Positions 19,401-26,300 of a stretch of 64,000 nucleotides of DNA are shown here, in pieces. Under the pieces are notes generated by a model, which ran no database searches, was not told the DNA's origin, and saw only the letters and a program-made list of their open reading frames with translations. The translations under genes and the position numbers were made by a program. The stretch is from Orthonyx spaldingii (taxonomy: Eukaryota > Chordata > Aves > Passeriformes > Orthonychidae): assembly GCA_013397795.1 (NCBI GenBank), contig VZTJ01002455.1, forward strand, positions 279,861 to 343,860, read 5' to 3'. Position 1 is the stretch's first letter. Each line of letters starts with the position of its first letter.

Positions 19401-21039
19401 CCTGTGAGGATGGGGAGGCCCTGGCACAGCTGCCCAGAGAAGCTGTGGCTGCCCCATCCCTGAAGTGTTCCAGGCCAGGTTGGACAGGGCTTGGATGGAA
19501 CTGGATGAGCTTTAAGAACCCTTCCAACCCCAACTATTCTATCATTTTTGAATGAGAAGGAAGAGCCCACACTGGAGGTGCAGGTTTAAGGTCCTCAGGC
19601 ATCACCCACATGAGGGGCTGACACTGTGGGCTCTGCTGCCTTTGTTGAGCTCATTTCACCACACACTTGTGTTTAGGTGTCTCTCCAGTGCACCATCCTA
19701 GCACCGGGGCACAGATCTGCCCACTCTCTGAGTGATGCTGTGACTGTGTCCTGCAAGGGGGGCTGTGCCCACTCCTGCCAGAGCAACTCACTTCAGTCAA
19801 GGACAAGGCAGAAGGAAGAGACTTCTACTTTCACGTTTCCTTCTCTTCCTCAGTTAAAAATGGTTGGCACTAACCTGCCTTGCTCCATCTGTCAGCACAG
19901 GCAGCTGGCCTGGAGAATTGATCCAGATTAACCATTGCAATTTTTTCCCCCCTCCAGGGTAATTTTAGCTTTCCTCAAATCCCCACTCCAGATCCCAGTT
20001 TGGCTCCACATAAAATTGGGCAGAGGATGATTGAGCGTGGCAGGAGAGCCATGGCAGGATTGATCTCTCCGTGGCGGTGCTGGTTCGAAGCTCTCTAAAA
20101 ACCTCAACCAGCAGCAGGCGAAGCATCACTGCCCTGGGACAGCGGGATCGGCACCTCCTCCCGGCACCTCCCCTGCCCTGCCGCGGGATGCAAAAGGGTT
20201 CTGTGCGCTAACGCCGGGCTGCTCTGTCCCCAGGCTGGAGTCCAGGATGTCGTCAGACATTAATATAATCCTCCAGCTCCTGCAGCGCCAGCTGTCCCAA
20301 GTGCCACCCGCCTACAGCCCCATCTCGCCGAGCTCCCACAACCTGGCCATGTACGGCATCGTCCCGCGGAGCCTGGAGCCGCTCACGCCCTGCGCACCTC
20401 TGGAGGACCAGGACACGGCCACCCAGGAGCAGGTAAGGTCACCCACCCGGCCTGGCTCAGCACCCGCCGGGGCCCTCCTGCCCCAGTCCTGAGTTCTCTC
20501 CAGGCGAAGCACAGCCAAACACCCACGGGTCTTGATTTGGGAGCAGATCTGCCCGGTGCGTCGCTGATTTTGAGGCACAGCTGCCCTCCCCAACACTGCC
20601 AGGCTGCCCCATCAGTAGGGAAGGAAGTGGGTTCCTCTGCTCTGAGGCTTCCTCAAGTGAAAAATAACATTTGGGGGCTTGGAGTCTGATGAGGAGAGAG
20701 CGTGGCTACTTGGTTTTGCTTTTACCATAACGCATACGATTCCTCGTTTCCCACCAGAGCCCGAGCTACACAGAGGTGGAAAAGTTCCACTTGAAATCCA
20801 GGGACTCCTTGTCAAGCGGGATGCAGCTCTCTGTGTCGTCCAACAAAACCATGACAGTCCACTCCGAGCAGGAGCACCACTCCCCGCCTCTCCCGGAGCC
20901 TCCCCACCAAAGAGCACCAAACACCCAGGGACTCTCGCGGGGCTCTCGCTTCCCTTCCCTCCCCGAGCACTTGGAGGCACCTTCCGAGCACCAGGACATT
21001 CAGAGACACCTCTCCGACCCCGTGCTTCCTGGGAGTTAG
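1323..21039 (+). CDS. KCNH6: KCNH6 (ERG2/Kv11.2) voltage-gated K+ channel, 5' partial
   Basis: This is a pore-forming subunit of an ether-a-go-go-related delayed-rectifier K+ channel in the plasma membrane. My model joins 1323-1478, 4081-4190, 6033-6345, 7878-8089, 12159-12587, 13306-13705, 13882-14081, 16097-16349, 16767-16960, 17743-17842, 18074-18361, 18732-18912, 20234-20432 and 20758-21039. Every junction is GT..AG and phase-compatible, giving 1104 codons plus stop. Seen in order: the end of the PAS domain, a linker, S1-S6 with an Arg-rich S4 and the filter SVGFGN, the C-linker and cyclic-nucleotide-binding homology domain, and a C-terminal coiled coil. The C-terminal block RFPSLPEHLE matches ERG2 rather than ERG1 or ERG3, and the DCAF7 neighbour agrees. 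Several exon lengths equal those I recall for KCNH2 (212, 429, 200, 253, 194, 100 nt). About 103 N-terminal residues are missing upstream, so the full protein would be near 1200 residues. Mammalian ERG2 has about 950-1000. Confidence 0.95.
1479..4080. other. KCNH6: KCNH6 intron, GC-rich, no gene seen
   Basis: Intron between the PAS-end exon and the 110-nt linker exon. It is GC-rich with many stop-free frames on both strands, none with splice-bounded similarity that I recognise. A pyrimidine-rich stretch ending aacaag directly precedes the next exon. Confidence 0.7.
4081..4190 (+). CDS. KCNH6: KCNH6 coding exon 4a, short linker exon
   Basis: This small exon follows the tract ttttctttttaacaag and ends at GGAAAG|GTAACC. 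It completes the split codon left by exon 3 and runs in phase 0 into the exon at 6033; without it those two exons are out of phase. It encodes GRSLKFSLPSLRRLKIQRKS and then LPTSEFDGVAIDYGK. These align with the part of the ERG3 linker containing GFKFPGLRVLTYRKQSLP and VVVID, and with FRLKLPALLALTAR of ERG1. Mammalian ERG2 lacks this segment. The call rests on phase plus family similarity, since it is too short to stand on its own. Confidence 0.85.
4191..6032. other. KCNH6: KCNH6 intron splitting the linker
   Basis: Intron between the two linker exons, containing the minisatellite and otherwise unique GC-rich sequence. A second acceptor-like site (a long C/T tract ending cccag at 5983) is in a phase that does not match exon 4a, so I prefer the acceptor at 6031-6032. 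Confidence 0.7.
4554..4664. repeat. 22/23-bp minisatellite, five copies
   Basis: Five head-to-tail copies of CAGGTGTGCTCTGAGCAGG plus ACT or GACT lie in a KCNH6 intron. Units alternate between GGACT and GGGACT endings, which suggests a 45-bp dimer as the repeating unit. Confidence 0.95.
6033..6345 (+). CDS. KCNH6: KCNH6 coding exon 4b, long N-terminal linker
   Basis: It encodes PGGDSLILRDLKTSPKENC, an acidic/proline-rich stretch, and FHSLRRVSSLDNFEA. The latter resembles SVRRASSADDIEA of ERG1 and SIRRASSVHDIEG of ERG3, a basic-plus-Ser block that is a plausible phosphorylation site. KTSPKE resembles KSPTKE of ERG3. The acceptor is tgtcttaaag and the donor CTCAG|GTAGGG. It enters in phase 0 and exits in phase 1, as KCNH2 exon 4 does. 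Mammalian ERG2 has only a short Gly/Pro-rich linker here. Confidence 0.88.
6346..7877. other. KCNH6: KCNH6 intron with an unexplained antisense open frame
   Basis: This intron holds no recognised exon. On the minus strand, 7010-7480 is open for 156 codons and reads as amphipathic, ordinary-looking protein, but I cannot assign a family. No splice-supported gene model could be built. Confidence 0.5.
7878..8089 (+). CDS. KCNH6: KCNH6 coding exon 5, linker before S1
   Basis: It encodes PPNSTSDSDLMKYRTISQIP, then QFTLNFVEFNLEKHRSGST and HNVTEKVTQ-like residues (TQNVTEKVTQ) leading to S1. The EFNLEKHRS-type sequence is characteristic of ERG2. The acceptor is ctctttcag and the donor CACAG|GTACGT. 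Its 212 nt equal the KCNH2 exon 5 length. The first codon is completed by the G from exon 4b, giving Glu. Confidence 0.96.
8090..10489. other. KCNH6: KCNH6 intron 5, proximal part
   Basis: No exon seen. It contains the MEF2-type element CTAAAAATA at 9267-9275, the (TCC)n tract near 9.83 kb, a single N at 9882, and a short duplicated GCCAGCACCCAGCACCCC around 9907-9945. Long open frames here reflect low stop density in GC-rich sequence. Confidence 0.6.
9826..9876. repeat. (TCC)n trinucleotide microsatellite
   Basis: A run of TCC units with one TTCC interruption. It sits a few bases before the single N at 9882, so its true length is uncertain. Confidence 0.95.
10490..10914 (+). promoter_or_regulatory. 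KCNH6: Intragenic CpG island, candidate internal KCNH6 promoter
   Basis: By hand count this 425-bp stretch has about 42 CpG dinucleotides, close to random expectation for its GC content. Flanking intron sequence is CpG-poor. It contains an inverted CCAAT box (ATTGG, 10652-10656) and a GACGTC core at 10628-10633, just upstream of an ATG-initiated exon. A CpG island inside a gene usually marks an alternative promoter; activity here is inferred. Confidence 0.55.
10738..10914 (+). CDS. KCNH6: Candidate KCNH6 '1b-type' alternative first exon
   Basis: An ATG at 10738, preceded in frame by a TGA at 10696, opens a 59-codon Arg/Cys-rich frame. It ends exactly at the donor GGCAG|GTAGGA and joins in phase 0 to exon 6 ([13 protein letters not shown]). 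In KCNH2 the 1b isoform starts from an alternative exon in this same intron, and its short basic N-terminus replaces the PAS domain. Here the peptide contains ALRPPCRTLPGRV, loosely like the ALRP..GRV of ERG1b. The result would be a PAS-less ERG2. Read instead as a cassette from the cgcag at 10733, the exon would be 181 nt and break the frame, which favours a first exon. The ATG context is weak. It could still be chance in GC-rich DNA. Confidence 0.5.
10915..12158. other. KCNH6: KCNH6 intron 5, distal part
   Basis: No exon seen. It includes a (CTCCTCT)n pyrimidine tract ending in tttgcag at 11197 that looks like a strong but unused splice acceptor. The real acceptor of exon 6 is ctcccggcag at 12158. 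Confidence 0.7.
11154..11192. repeat. (CTCCTCT)n pyrimidine microsatellite
   Basis: About five CTCCTCT-type units run into tttgcag. Confidence 0.9.
12159..12587 (+). CDS. KCNH6: KCNH6 coding exon 6, S1-S3
   Basis: It begins [20 protein letters not shown] and carries S1 ([20 protein letters not shown]), S2 (IIDLIVDIMFIVDIVINF) and S3 (GWFLIDMVAAIPFDLLIF), including the conserved acidic voltage-sensor residues of S2 and S3. The S1-S2 loop, NEEQVEEKRWDCSYSCDP, resembles ERG3 more than mammalian ERG2. The acceptor is ccggcag and the donor ACGAG|GTAAGA. Its 429 nt match KCNH2 exon 6. Confidence 0.98.
13306..13705 (+). CDS. KCNH6: KCNH6 coding exon 7, S4, S5 and pore
   Basis: It encodes the S4 voltage sensor ([20 protein letters not shown]), S5 ([20 protein letters not shown]), the long ERG turret with IGWLDNLGDQIGKRYNDSD, the pore helix and the filter SVGFGN, then the first half of S6 (IFSICVMLIG). 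The GFG rather than GYG filter is typical of ERG channels. The NDS in the turret is a possible glycosylation site. The donor is GGCT|GTGAGT; the last T starts a Ser codon completed by exon 8. Confidence 0.98.
13882..14081 (+). CDS. KCNH6: KCNH6 coding exon 8, S6 and C-linker
   Basis: It completes S6 ([20 protein letters not shown]), including the aromatic Tyr and Phe that line the cavity and bind drugs in ERG1. It continues through the C-linker to YTNGIDMNA. The acceptor is ctcgttgcag and the donor GAACGCA|GTGAGT. Its 200 nt match KCNH2 exon 8. Confidence 0.98.
14082..16096. other. KCNH6: KCNH6 intron with a CR1 tail near its 3' end
   Basis: No coding exon seen. A small AT-rich patch at 14485-14545 and a minus-strand CR1 fragment at 15811-15956 are the only structures noted. 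Confidence 0.65.
15811..15956 (-). mobile_element. CR1 LINE 3'-end fragment
   Basis: It starts tcacggaatcacagaatgg and continues through the typical CR1 3' tail in reverse orientation (ggaagggacctcaaag, ctccaagccccatccagtc). Its end lies about 140 bp before the acceptor of KCNH6 exon 9. Confidence 0.9.
16097..16349 (+). CDS. KCNH6: KCNH6 coding exon 9, C-linker and CNBHD
   Basis: It encodes VLKGFPDCLQADICLHLNRT, then [20 protein letters not shown] and STLYFISRGSIEIL-like residues (TTLYFISRGSIEIL) of the cyclic-nucleotide-binding homology domain. ERG channels do not need cyclic nucleotides. The acceptor is tccacag and the donor CCTAG|GTGGAA. Its 253 nt match KCNH2 exon 9. Confidence 0.98.
16767..16960 (+). 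CDS. KCNH6: KCNH6 coding exon 10, end of CNBHD
   Basis: It encodes GKNDIFGEPISLYARPGKSN and [20 protein letters not shown], ending at EITFNLRD. The final strand of this domain includes the intrinsic-ligand region of ERG channels. Its 194 nt match KCNH2 exon 10. The donor ACGAGAT|GTGAGT directly follows the NLRD codons. Confidence 0.98.
16961..17251 (+). other. KCNH6: In-frame read-through extension of KCNH6 exon 10 (candidate short isoform)
   Basis: If the exon 10 donor is not used, the frame stays open for 96 more codons and stops at TAA 17249-17251. A canonical AATAAA follows at 17436-17441, before exon 11. Such a transcript would encode a channel with a complete CNBHD but no distal C-terminus. 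KCNH2 makes a C-terminally truncated isoform by polyadenylating in an intron one exon earlier, so this is a plausible parallel but unproven. Confidence 0.3.
17436..17441 (+). other. KCNH6: Intronic AATAAA polyadenylation signal
   Basis: A canonical hexamer in a locally AT-rich part of the intron after exon 10. It is relevant only if the read-through isoform exists. Confidence 0.35.
17663..17710. repeat. 20-bp tandem repeat before KCNH6 exon 11
   Basis: GGCGCCCATGGATGGGACAC is repeated twice exactly and starts a third time. It ends about 35 bp before the exon 11 acceptor, probably overlapping the branch-point zone. Confidence 0.93.
17743..17842 (+). CDS. KCNH6: KCNH6 coding exon 11, basic C-terminal segment
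   Basis: It encodes ADSVPRSPLSEEYDCTYRRA followed by RRRKHSLCQPNKP. The basic RRARRRKHS block corresponds to RQRKRKLSF of ERG1 and contains RxR-type and PKA-like motifs. The acceptor is ttcctcag and the donor CCCG|GTGAGT. Its 100 nt match KCNH2 exon 11. Mammalian ERG2 has no close counterpart that I recall. Confidence 0.92.
18074..18361 (+). CDS. KCNH6: KCNH6 coding exon 12, acidic/Ser-rich C-terminal linker
   Basis: It encodes DPDTGISDAEQYHTYSELTN, then a low-complexity stretch with SSTSPCSQASDDEAK and PVKAEPFPTPKKDD. No fold is expected. The acceptor is gtcccacag. The donor CTACACAG|GTGCCC leaves one base that makes an Ala codon with exon 13. It is ERG1-like in position and character, and much longer than the mammalian ERG2 equivalent. 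Confidence 0.9.
18518..18645. repeat. Degenerate GTGGCTCTCCACGTG-like tandem repeat
   Basis: Several imperfect copies of GGTGGCTCTCCACGTG with GTGT/CACGTG variants follow one another in a KCNH6 intron. Copies are diverged, so the boundaries are approximate. Confidence 0.7.
18732..18912 (+). CDS. KCNH6: KCNH6 coding exon 13, FWxD motif and coiled-coil start
   Basis: It encodes TPLDIPNMFTFWEDRR, matching SNIFSFWGDSR of ERG1, and then IEARLELLQAQLSR, the start of the C-terminal tetramerising coiled coil. The acceptor is tcctttcag. The donor CTCAGCAG|GTGGGC leaves two bases, completed to Arg by exon 14. Confidence 0.94.
18913..20233. other. KCNH6: KCNH6 intron with one CR1 copy
   Basis: No exon seen. 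A + strand CR1 tail occupies 19363-19545; the rest is unique sequence. Confidence 0.7.
19363..19545 (+). mobile_element. CR1 LINE 3'-end fragment
   Basis: It contains cccagagaagctgtggctgc and caggccaggttggacagggc, and ends cttccaaccccaactattct, the 3' end of a CR1 in the sense orientation. Confidence 0.92.
20234..20432 (+). CDS. KCNH6: KCNH6 coding exon 14, coiled coil
   Basis: It continues the coiled coil with RLESRMSSDINIILQLLQRQ, followed by VPPAYSPISP (ERG1 has VPPAYSAVTT) and a loosely ordered stretch. The acceptor is gtccccag and the donor GGAGCAG|GTAAGG. Confidence 0.95.
20758..21039 (+). CDS. KCNH6: KCNH6 terminal coding exon
   Basis: It encodes SPSYTEVEKFHLKSRDSLSS, MTVHSEQEHHSPPLPEP, RFPSLPEHLEAPSEHQDIQR and HLSDPVLPGS, then TAG at 21037-21039. 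The FPSLPEHL..QRH.SDP signature is the ERG2 C-terminus, while KFHLKSRDSLSSG resembles ERG3 KSKLKSKESLSSG. The acceptor is tttcccaccag. Confidence 0.96.
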   Translation, partial: SPSYTEVEKFHLKSRDSLSSGMQLSVSSNKTMTVHSEQEHHSPPLPEPPHQRAPNTQGLSRGSRFPSLPEHLEAPSEHQDIQRHLSDPVLPGS

Positions 21040-22090
21040 AGACGTGGGGGCCGCGGAGCGAGTCAAGAGGAACCTCAACTGCAAGCCCGGTCAGTTGATG
21101 TTGGTTTTGACTGCAAGGGTAAGACATTGGACAATGCCATTGGCTCAGGGGTATAATTTGTAGCTATCTTCTGCCACCGTGACGGGAAGTATAGAGTGGC
21201 TGGCTTCCAAGGTCAACGTTTTCCAGCGGTTCCCATAGAGTAGATTTCATCTGCACATTAGAGTGAACCTAGAACAGTTCTTGCAGCCACCATCGAGCTG
21301 GTTAGGCCACGCGGTTCCCACCACCTCCTCCTTGCCAAGGCTTCCCCTCGAGAAGGGCACGAGCCCAGCGAGCCACAGCAACCACAGGAGAGCAAATCCA
21401 TGGCTCTGGGCTGTGAGGCCGCTGCGCTGGAGATCTCTGGAGCAGGGATCATTGTGTTGGAATGAGGCTCAGCCCGGCAGAGCCCGCAGCTATTACAGAA
21501 AGGGTGGTCACCAGAGGAGATCTCCACGGTGTGGTCCAGGGGAAACTGCAGGTGGGAAGCCCAGGACAAGGACAGGGGACCTTGTCCTACTTGATTGCCA
21601 CTGAGAAGTGAAGGGCCAACAGCCCCTGCCACCTCAGCCTGCTTCAGCACGAGTCCCAGGGCACTGACTTCTCCAGCAAGGCTGACCACACCTTGCAAAC
21701 CCCAACACGCCTCCCACACCTCCCCAGGTAAACCCAACTGGTCACCGTCCTGGGCACAAAGCACAAAACTCAAAAGCACAACCCCAGAAAGCTGAAAAGC
21801 CCCAGACACCTCGTGTCCAGCCCTCCCTCCCAGCTTTTCCCTTTTGATAAAGGTTCAATAGGTGCTTCCTCCCGCCCGTCCCTTGTCCCGGCAGACTCCC
21901 GCAGCGTTCCCGTAGGAGAAGCCCACGTAGCACTGCCTGCCTCGCCGCTCGGGTAGATGCTGTGAGAGTCCTAGGCCGCCAGCTCAAGTCATGTATCGAG
22001 CTCCCTTTGAGAGTAGTCAAACTGTGAGCATCTCTTTCTCTGGAGTTTTAGTGTACACTTTGCTAATAAAGATGTTTTTGGCACCTGATG
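21040..22090 (+). other. KCNH6: KCNH6 3' UTR with AATAAA at 22065-22070
   Basis: Non-coding sequence after the stop. The first convincing polyadenylation signal is GCTAATAAAG at 22065-22070, followed by a GT-rich stretch, so cleavage is expected near 22085-22095. That gives a 3' UTR of about 1.05 kb. This is inferred from the hexamer only. Confidence 0.65.
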
Positions 22091-22629
22091 TGAATTACGC
22101 CCGTCTTGGCTGGGAGCATCCGCGAACTCATCCCGGGCATCTTCACCCCGAAAAGGCGGTGGTGAAGCTCCAGCTGCTTCATCCGAGGAGTGAGGGGCTG
22201 ACAGAGCCCGTGTGCAGCCAGGTCAAGGGTGGAGGCCATGGGGGCTTTGCCGAGCAGCCCCTCCCCGACAGCACTCAGCTGAGGTTCTGCAGTAACCTGG
22301 GGAAGCTTTCCTGCACACCCACAGCCGTGTGCGAGAAATGGTGTCACAAACACAGCTCGGGCGAAGCTCAGGCCGGGAGCGGGAGCTGGAGGAGCGCAGC
22401 GCTGCCCGAAGCGCCCCTGCGTCCCCCGGGAGCGGACCCGGGCCCTTCACGGGGCTGGACCCGGCATCGCCGGGTTAAATCAGCCTCTCGCGGCCCCAGC
22501 GCGGTGCTGAGCACAGCAAGGAGCCCGCTGGGGAGCCGGCTGCGCCCCCGCCGCCAGTAAGGCGCCGAACGCACGCTAGTGCTGCTTCCAAAAATAAACC
22601 CCGTAATTAACCTCCTGTTAATTAGAGAG
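22091..22629. other. Short KCNH6-DCAF7 intergenic spacer
   Basis: Less than 1 kb separates the KCNH6 polyadenylation signal from the DCAF7 CpG island, with both genes in the same direction. GC content climbs from 22.35 kb. No gene seen. Confidence 0.6.
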
Positions 22630-22832
22630 AAGAGCGGCCCGGTCCGCCACTCGGCGGAGGCGGGACTCGAACCGGCGGCCCCGCCGTGCGCCTGAGGGGG
22701 CCCCACCCGCCCCGGGCTGGCGTGACTGACAGCGCTCCCAGCCAATCGAGCATCGACAAGGGCTCAAGGGCCCGCCCTCAGCGACTGCGACCCCGGGCAG
22801 CCAATGAGGTGTCGACAACGAGCGGGCCCGCC

Positions 22833-22965
22833 NNNNNNNNNNNNNNNNNNNNNNNNNNNNNNNNNNNNNNNNNNNNNNNNNNNNNNNNNNNNNNNNNNNN
22901 NNNNNNNNNNNNNNNNNNNNNNNNNNNNNNNNNNNNNNNNNNNNNNNNNNNNNNNNNNNNNNNNN
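22833..22965. other. Assembly gap, 133 N
   Basis: Run of N inside the DCAF7 promoter. Flanks are GC-rich and repetitive (CCGAGCCGGGG repeated just after the gap), a common cause of such gaps. The gap size may be nominal. Confidence 0.99.
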
Positions 22966-23188
22966 CCGAGCCGGGGCCGAGCCGGGGCTGCCCCGTTCCC
23001 CGCCGCCGCCCCGGGAGCCGAGCCGAGCCTCACCCGTTCCCCGACACCCAAGCGGCCGTGCCGAGCCGTGCCGTGCCCTGCCTGCTGCGGTCCCGGGGCC
23101 CGCGCTGAGCCTCCCCCCGGCCCGCCCCGCCGCCCCGCTCGTTCCAGCCGGGCCCCCGCCGCCTCCCCGCGGCCCGCCCGGCCCAGCC

Positions 23189-23326
23189 ATGTCGCTGCAC
23201 GGGAAGCGGAAGGAGATCTACAAATATGAGGCGCCCTGGACCGTGTACGCCATGAACTGGAGCGTCCGGCCCGACAAGCGGTTCCGCCTGGCGCTGGGCA
23301 GCTTCGTGGAGGAGTACAACAACAAG
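23189..23326 (+). CDS. DCAF7: DCAF7 coding exon 1
   Basis: It starts at ATG in the good context CCAGCCATGT and encodes MSLHGKRKEIYKYEAPWTVY to VEEYNNK. The donor is AACAAG|GTGGGC. It lies at the 3' edge of the CpG island. Confidence 0.98.
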
Positions 23327-26300
23327 GTGGGCGCAGGGAGTGGGGCAGAGCGGGGGAGACTCTCCTCATCCCGGGGGTGGGGTGGGCGGGGGGCGCCTGC
23401 CACCTCTGAGCTTCGGGAATAACGATTGTGTTGACTTCAGGCACACAAACACCACCGGCTGTGAGTTCTCCGTGGTGTAAAGAGCTGGAAGGTAAAGGTG
23501 TGACGGTGAGTCGAGTCTGGATGCTGCTGCTGCTGTAGAAATAAAAGGAGGTCTCCCGGTTTGGGCATATCTGGCTTTTTGGTCAATGCAAAGGAAAGTT
23601 CATGGCCAGGACCAAAGTTTGTGCATGTATGTGGATATAGGTATAAAGAAGTTCCACCTCAATCTGAGGAAGAACTTCTTTCCATGGAGGGTGGAAGAGG
23701 CTGGTCAAGGAACTTGTGGAGTCTCCCTTTCTGGTGACATTCCAAACCCACCTGGACGTGTTCCTGTGTCACCTGCTGCAGGTGACCCTGCCTAGGAAGG
23801 GGGATTGGACTGGATGATTTCCAGAGTTCCCTTCCAACCCCAGCGATTCTGATTCTGTGATGTGCAGGGTATCTGAGACTGTGTCGGAAATGTGCTGTTC
23901 TCATTGTACTTTCTTGCTGTGGAGGACTTGTGTGTGATAACTTTTTTCATAAGTACATAAACCACTTCCAGTGATTCCTCAGTACTTCTCCCTGAGAAGA
24001 AGGGTGTAATGAGGCATGAGATTGTATCTTCGGTGTTTCCCTGCAAAGAATAAGTGGAGAATGGCACACAGGTAATAGAGACTGTGTGTTCATCTCTCAG
24101 AACACGTGTGCAGTCACCTCTGAACAGACTTAGTCTGGTGTAATGAGTTCATAGAAGTCCAGGAGAGGTGAGGAGATGGATGAAGTTACACAGCACCCTG
24201 AAATTTCTGTGAAACTGGGGGTTTGCCAGTAGAGCTTGGTGTGTTTATAGCACGTAGCTTTGTAGCCTTGTCAGGGTGTTTGATGGAGGTTGTGGAAAAT
24301 ACTGTCAGAAGGTTGGTGTTGGGGAAGGGACTCTGTGCAGGGGTGCGGTGACATCTGAGGGGCTGGATCACTGCCCTTGCAGCAGTCCTAGACTTGGCTG
24401 AGCACCTTGTGTTCCAGGCAGCCTGAGCTCTGGGTGACAGCTCAAATCTCCTTTTCCTGTAGGGTGTTGTGGTTCTGGAAATGCTACTGGGGACAGCCAG
24501 GGCCTGAGCTTGAAAACTTCCAGTTTGTTTAAACACCGACTTGAAAACGTTTTTGTAGTCTGTGCTCTGAGAAGGTGAAACAGCAAATCTGCTAACACTT
24601 GTTGTTCAGGGGTGACACAGTTGGTTAATAAGGGGCTGTACATTTATGTTGCCCTTTTTGAGCATTCCCTGGGTTTGCTCTCAGTTACAGCGTGGTCAGA
24701 TCTGCTTTTCAGCTCAAGCTTCCACTGTAAAGCCACCGAGTCAACTCCTCTCTTCAACCCTTTACACTCACAGTTGTTGCAGACAGAAATTGTGTAGGGC
24801 TATGTAAATTATCACTGCCTGTAAATACTACCCAGGGCTTCTCCTGACCTCTGAGCTCCAGGAATAATGATTCTGTTGACTTCAGTCCACGTAAGCACCA
24901 CATGCTGTGAGGTCTGTGTGGTGTAAAGAGCTGGAAACTAATTGTGTGAGGATGAGAAAAGTCTGGATGCTGCTACTGCTATAGAAATAAAGATGATGTG
25001 TGATTAAAAATTAAACCTGTGTAATCAATGCAGTGAAATGTAACATTCATTTCAATTCTCTGATACTTCAGAGTGAGTTTTTTCTATTTTTGTTTTCGTG
25101 TTTGGTGCTTCTTGTAGGAAGACAGTTAACAGGGAGCTGTCTTTGCTAATTGCAGGTGTTGTTATTGCTGAGAGTATTGATGTTGTCTCCTTTACTTTTG
25201 GGGACCAGAATACTCTTGGGAGTGGTGTTTCATCTGCACTGTTTTAATGGTGCCTTACCGTGACTCTCTCAGCTGTGTTGAGCCCTTTAGAGGGTGGTGA
25301 AACATTCAGGGAACAGTTTCATGCTCCAGATTGAAAACTCTTGGACAGAAGCTCCCGTTTAAATAGTCCATGATACTGTGCAGCAAAAAGGCCTGGAGCA
25401 GTGGGGTTTGTAGTCTGCCTTCTGGAGTTAACAGAAATGCAAGATTTTTTTACAGAGTGCGTGTGAAGTTTTGTCCTTCTGCATATAATTTGTCCTTTGT
25501 GGTTGAGATGTTTTATATTTTAGCTTCTGTCATCAAAGCACACTTAGAGGTACAGTTGGCACTAATTAAAAGAATAATGAAAACTGATTTTCATTTTGGC
25601 TTTCTTTTTGCACTCACCGTCTTTGCACTCACTTCTTCAGAGATTTCTGACGAGGTCCCAGTAACTTTTCTGTTCCTGATATTGCAATGGTTTGTTCCAA
25701 ATAACTGGCTTTCTTCCCTAGTAACAAAAATGGTCTGGAATAGTGTAGCTTGCTTAAAAGTCCAACCAAATAAGTGAATATACCTTTTAGGTATATTGTT
25801 TAGGATTTCTTTTAAAAAGCCTCAATGCCCAAGTGTTTGTTGCAGAAATGCTCACTGGGAGGGAATTCAGGGCAAAGAGTGGGAGATTTTTGTCTCGTTT
25901 GTCTCTGATTTTTTGTTTCTGTGGAAATTACCAGCATTTGAAGTACTACAGGTTAGATGAACTGTCTGTTTACACTTTTCTTTTGTGGGCAATTCCAACC
26001 TCTTGGCTGCCAAGCCCTAATTTCCTGTGATCCCCAATTCCCAGACACCTCTAACCCCATCAGCCATCACCCTAATGGGCTCTATGGCACAGACTGAAGC
26101 TGGTGGCCAAGACCTGTTTGAGCCCCAAAGGAGTTTTATTTCAGCTTGTGCACCTTCACTGATCAAATCACTGCTACAAGAAGAGAGAGGCTTTGCTCTG
26201 GTTGGAAGAATTAAATAATTTGAGGTGTTGTTTCCTAAACTTCTTGGGTTGGGAAACTGGGATTGTAATCCCTCATGGATCAGTGTCCTGGTGGGAGGGA

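Larger units (their letters stand above)
22630..23400 (+). promoter_or_regulatory. DCAF7: DCAF7 CpG-island promoter
   Basis: Very GC- and CpG-rich sequence surrounds the DCAF7 start codon. It has CCAAT boxes at 22742-22746 and 22801-22805, each with a downstream GGGCCCGCC block, as if one 59-bp unit were repeated. There is no TATA box. The transcription start is probably close to or inside the assembly gap at 22833-22965. Confidence 0.8.

Noticed and set aside
22663..22673. Minus-strand tRNA B-box match (GGTTCGAGTCC)
   Set aside because: The T-loop core is perfect, but I found no A box, anticodon arm or pairing 5' acceptor stem at the right distance. It is probably chance in GC-rich promoter DNA.
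22618..23444. Open frames spanning the N gap upstream of DCAF7
   Set aside because: Their length comes from translating N as X. Nothing supports protein in the flanks on that strand.
25370..25777. 135-codon open frame in DCAF7 intron 1
   Set aside because: No domain; Phe/Leu-rich because of T-rich intron sequence.
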